Origin: JAFGAS01 sp963809875
Lineage (GTDB): Bacteria > Desulfobacterota > Zymogenia > Zymogenales > Zymogenaceae
Length of the DNA stretch: 64,000 bases
Direction: 5' to 3'
Assembly (NCBI GenBank): GCA_963809875.1
Contig: CAWELC010000009.1
Span: 310,001-374,000, forward strand
Each line of letters starts with the position of its first letter. Within the stretch, counting starts at the first letter, position 1. This document shows, in pieces, positions 62,839-64,000 of the stretch. The translations under genes and the position numbers were made by a program. A model generated the notes under the pieces. The model saw only the letters and a program-made list of their open reading frames with translations. It was not told the origin of the DNA and searched no databases.

Positions 62839-62948
62839 ATAAATTTGAGGTGCTTTTACCGCCCGCGTGGATCGGCCGGGCGACTGATTCTGTGATGAGT
62901 TCTTTTCTTGCAGAGAAGCCGCCGATTGCGGTTGACCCATAGAATAAA

Positions 62949-63024
62949 GCGGGCATAACTCAGTTGGTAGAGTGCAAGCTTCCCAAGCTTGATGTCGCGG
63001 GTTCGAACCCCGTTGCCCGCTCCA
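62949..63024 (+). tRNA. tRNA-Gly (anticodon CCC)
   Basis: A 76-nt cloverleaf: acceptor GCGGGCA pairs with TGCCCGC, D arm CTCAGTTGGTAGAG, anticodon stem CAAGC/GCTTG with loop TTCCCAA, T arm GGGTTCGAACCCC, and encoded CCA. The anticodon CCC reads GGG. Confidence 0.95.
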
Positions 63025-63094
63025 TGTCCTTGTATTGGGAACTATCATGAACTTTTTGTGATCCTCATTGTTGCTATGGGTCTGCTTCAAAGAA

Positions 63095-63122
63095 AGTGGG
63101 CTCTTGCGCCCGCTTTTTTTTT
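63095..63122 (+). terminator. Terminator after tRNA-Gly
   Basis: A 6- to 7-bp stem (GTGGGC with GCCCGC, containing one U-G pair) with loop TCTTGC and nine Ts lies 71 bp after the tRNA and 14 bp before the TTG used for rimP. Confidence 0.75.
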
Positions 63123-63135
63123 AGTGTGACGATTA

Positions 63136-63663
63136 TTGAACCTTTGTACGGTTTTTGCCATTACGACGGATGATCAAAGACGAGGGTATCTCGAGATATT
63201 GCACGATACCCTGTGGGCGTTAGGAGAAAAGGCCTGCGACCTCTTCGGCTTAACCCTCGTCGAGGTGGAGGTCAACCGGGGGAGAGGAAGACTTCTGGTT
63301 CGATACTTCATCGATCGGGAGGGAGGGGTCACCGTAGACGACTGCGCCCGGGTCAGCCAGGCCGTCGGAAGATTTCTTGACGCGAAAGACCCCATCGACG
63401 GCCCGTATACCCTCGAAGTGTCTTCACCGGGGCTCGAGCGGCCGCTGAGAAAAGAAAGCGATTTTCAATTGTTCGCGGGCAGGGAAGTAAAGATAAAGAC
63501 GGAGATTCCCATAGAGGGACAGACGAGTTTCTCCGGGAAGCTGTTAGGGATTACCGACGGGTCGGTCATCGTCATGGGAGAAGACGAAAATGAACATCGC
63601 ATTCCCCATGAGGCGATCAAGAAGGCCCGCCTTATCTACCGCGACATTCCTATAAAAGGATAG
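63136..63663 (+). CDS. rimP: Ribosome maturation factor RimP
   Basis: RimP assists 30S subunit assembly. The 175-aa frame contains LTLVEVEVNRGRGRLLVRYFID, VTVDDCARVSQAVGRFLD and YTLEVSSPGLERPLRKESDF, the family hallmark. Two domains (about 20-95 and 100-170). The start is unclear: the frame opens with TTG 63136 and no in-frame ATG is near; a start within the first 20 codons is possible. nusA follows 5 bp after the stop, the standard rimP-nusA order. Confidence 0.9.
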   Translation: MNLCTVFAITTDDQRRGYLEILHDTLWALGEKACDLFGLTLVEVEVNRGRGRLLVRYFIDREGGVTVDDCARVSQAVGRFLDAKDPIDGPYTLEVSSPGLERPLRKESDFQLFAGREVKIKTEIPIEGQTSFSGKLLGITDGSVIVMGEDENEHRIPHEAIKKARLIYRDIPIKG

Positions 63664-63668
63664 GTCAC

Positions 63669-64000
63669 GTGGCGACAACTACTCCATATACCAATTTAGA
63701 TCACATCCTCGAACAGGTCGAGAAGGAAAAGGGGATCAGTAAGAGCGTCCTTATCGAGGCTATCGAGGCGGCCCTCCTCTCGGCCGCCAAGAAGAAGTAC
63801 GGTAACACAAAGGAGATCGAGGCGTCATTCAACCACGAGTTGGGAGAAGTCGAGCTTTTCGAGTTCAAGGAAGTGGTCGAGGATGTCGCGGATCCCGAAA
63901 CCCAGATATCTCTCGAGGAAGCAGTCAAGACGGACCCCGACGCGGTCCAGGGAGACAGCCTCGGCTTCAAGCTTGATATCTCGGACTTCGGCAGGATCGC
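63669..64000 (+). CDS. nusA: Transcription factor NusA, N-terminal part (cut by the window edge)
   Basis: The frame starts at GTG 63669 and runs off the right edge after 110 codons. The N-terminal domain is typical: LDHILEQVEKEKGISKSVLIEAIEAALLSAAKKKYG followed by EVELFEFKEVVEDVADP. NusA binds RNA polymerase and modulates pausing and termination. The S1 and KH domains would lie beyond the window. Confidence 0.9.
   Translation, partial: MATTTPYTNLDHILEQVEKEKGISKSVLIEAIEAALLSAAKKKYGNTKEIEASFNHELGEVELFEFKEVVEDVADPETQISLEEAVKTDPDAVQGDSLGFKLDISDFGRI

Overview
The window reads as one contig of a GC-rich Gram-negative bacterium, most likely a deltaproteobacterial (Desulfobacterota-type) lineage. 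This is inferred from gene order and protein flavour: pilM-N-O-P-Q running into aroC-aroK-aroB, a FimV-like protein, a roadblock protein, aroQ-pepP-efp-accB-accC; a V4R-domain protein; a DUF6125 protein; an MBL-rhodanese fusion; a PilF/Tgl-like lipoprotein; and two outer-membrane beta-barrel genes. Promoters are classic sigma70 type, with TTGACA-like and TATAAT-like boxes usually 17 bp apart. No species can be named from sequence alone.

Layout. 1-7.7 kb: the end of an unknown gene, a small conserved protein, rluD-like, pgeF and coaE in a tight cluster; a MoxR ATPase with its VWA partner; a phytoene-desaturase-like oxidoreductase behind a perfect consensus promoter. 7.9-16.4 kb, mostly minus strand: a three-gene membrane cluster with a palindromic site in front, an MBL-rhodanese protein, two tiny AT-rich membrane proteins, a five-PAS hybrid histidine kinase, a V4R protein and an HtrA-like protease without signal peptide. 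16.7-20.2 kb: gamma-glutamyltransferase, cupin, and a zinc-ribbon membrane protein broken by two frameshifts. 20.2-23.0 kb: an AT-rich accessory patch bounded by two identical 26-bp repeats next to tRNA-Pro. It holds an unknown membrane protein, an inverse-autotransporter barrel cut short by a 119-bp MITE-like element, and a WG-repeat gene with two frameshifts.

23-34 kb: rpe, two Crp/Fnr regulators, a DUF6125 protein, a TetR regulator, map, then priA-def-fmt-rsmB and radC. 34-40 kb, minus strand: geranylgeranyl-reductase-like protein, two tandem DUF374 acyltransferases, a beta-barrel protein and a LarA-like protein. 40.4-44.1 kb: an acidic-linker protein of unknown function, a TPR lipoprotein and a GGDEF cyclase. 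44.3-59.1 kb: the pil-aro-efp-acc run, headed by an XRE-type gene and a strong promoter. 59.2-64 kb: a large TPR protein, an ExeA-like ATPase, tRNA-Gly, rimP and the start of nusA.

Type IV pilus parts (pilMNOPQ, candidate pilotin), a diguanylate cyclase, a FimV-like TPR protein, a roadblock protein and an ExeA-like ATPase cluster within 22 kb, so a surface-motility or envelope-assembly theme is plausible for the right-hand half. At least 13 frameshifts interrupt otherwise well-conserved genes, including the normally essential or near-essential priA and fmt, rsmB, and pilQ. I read these mainly as indel errors in the assembly, not decay, and annotate those genes across the breaks.
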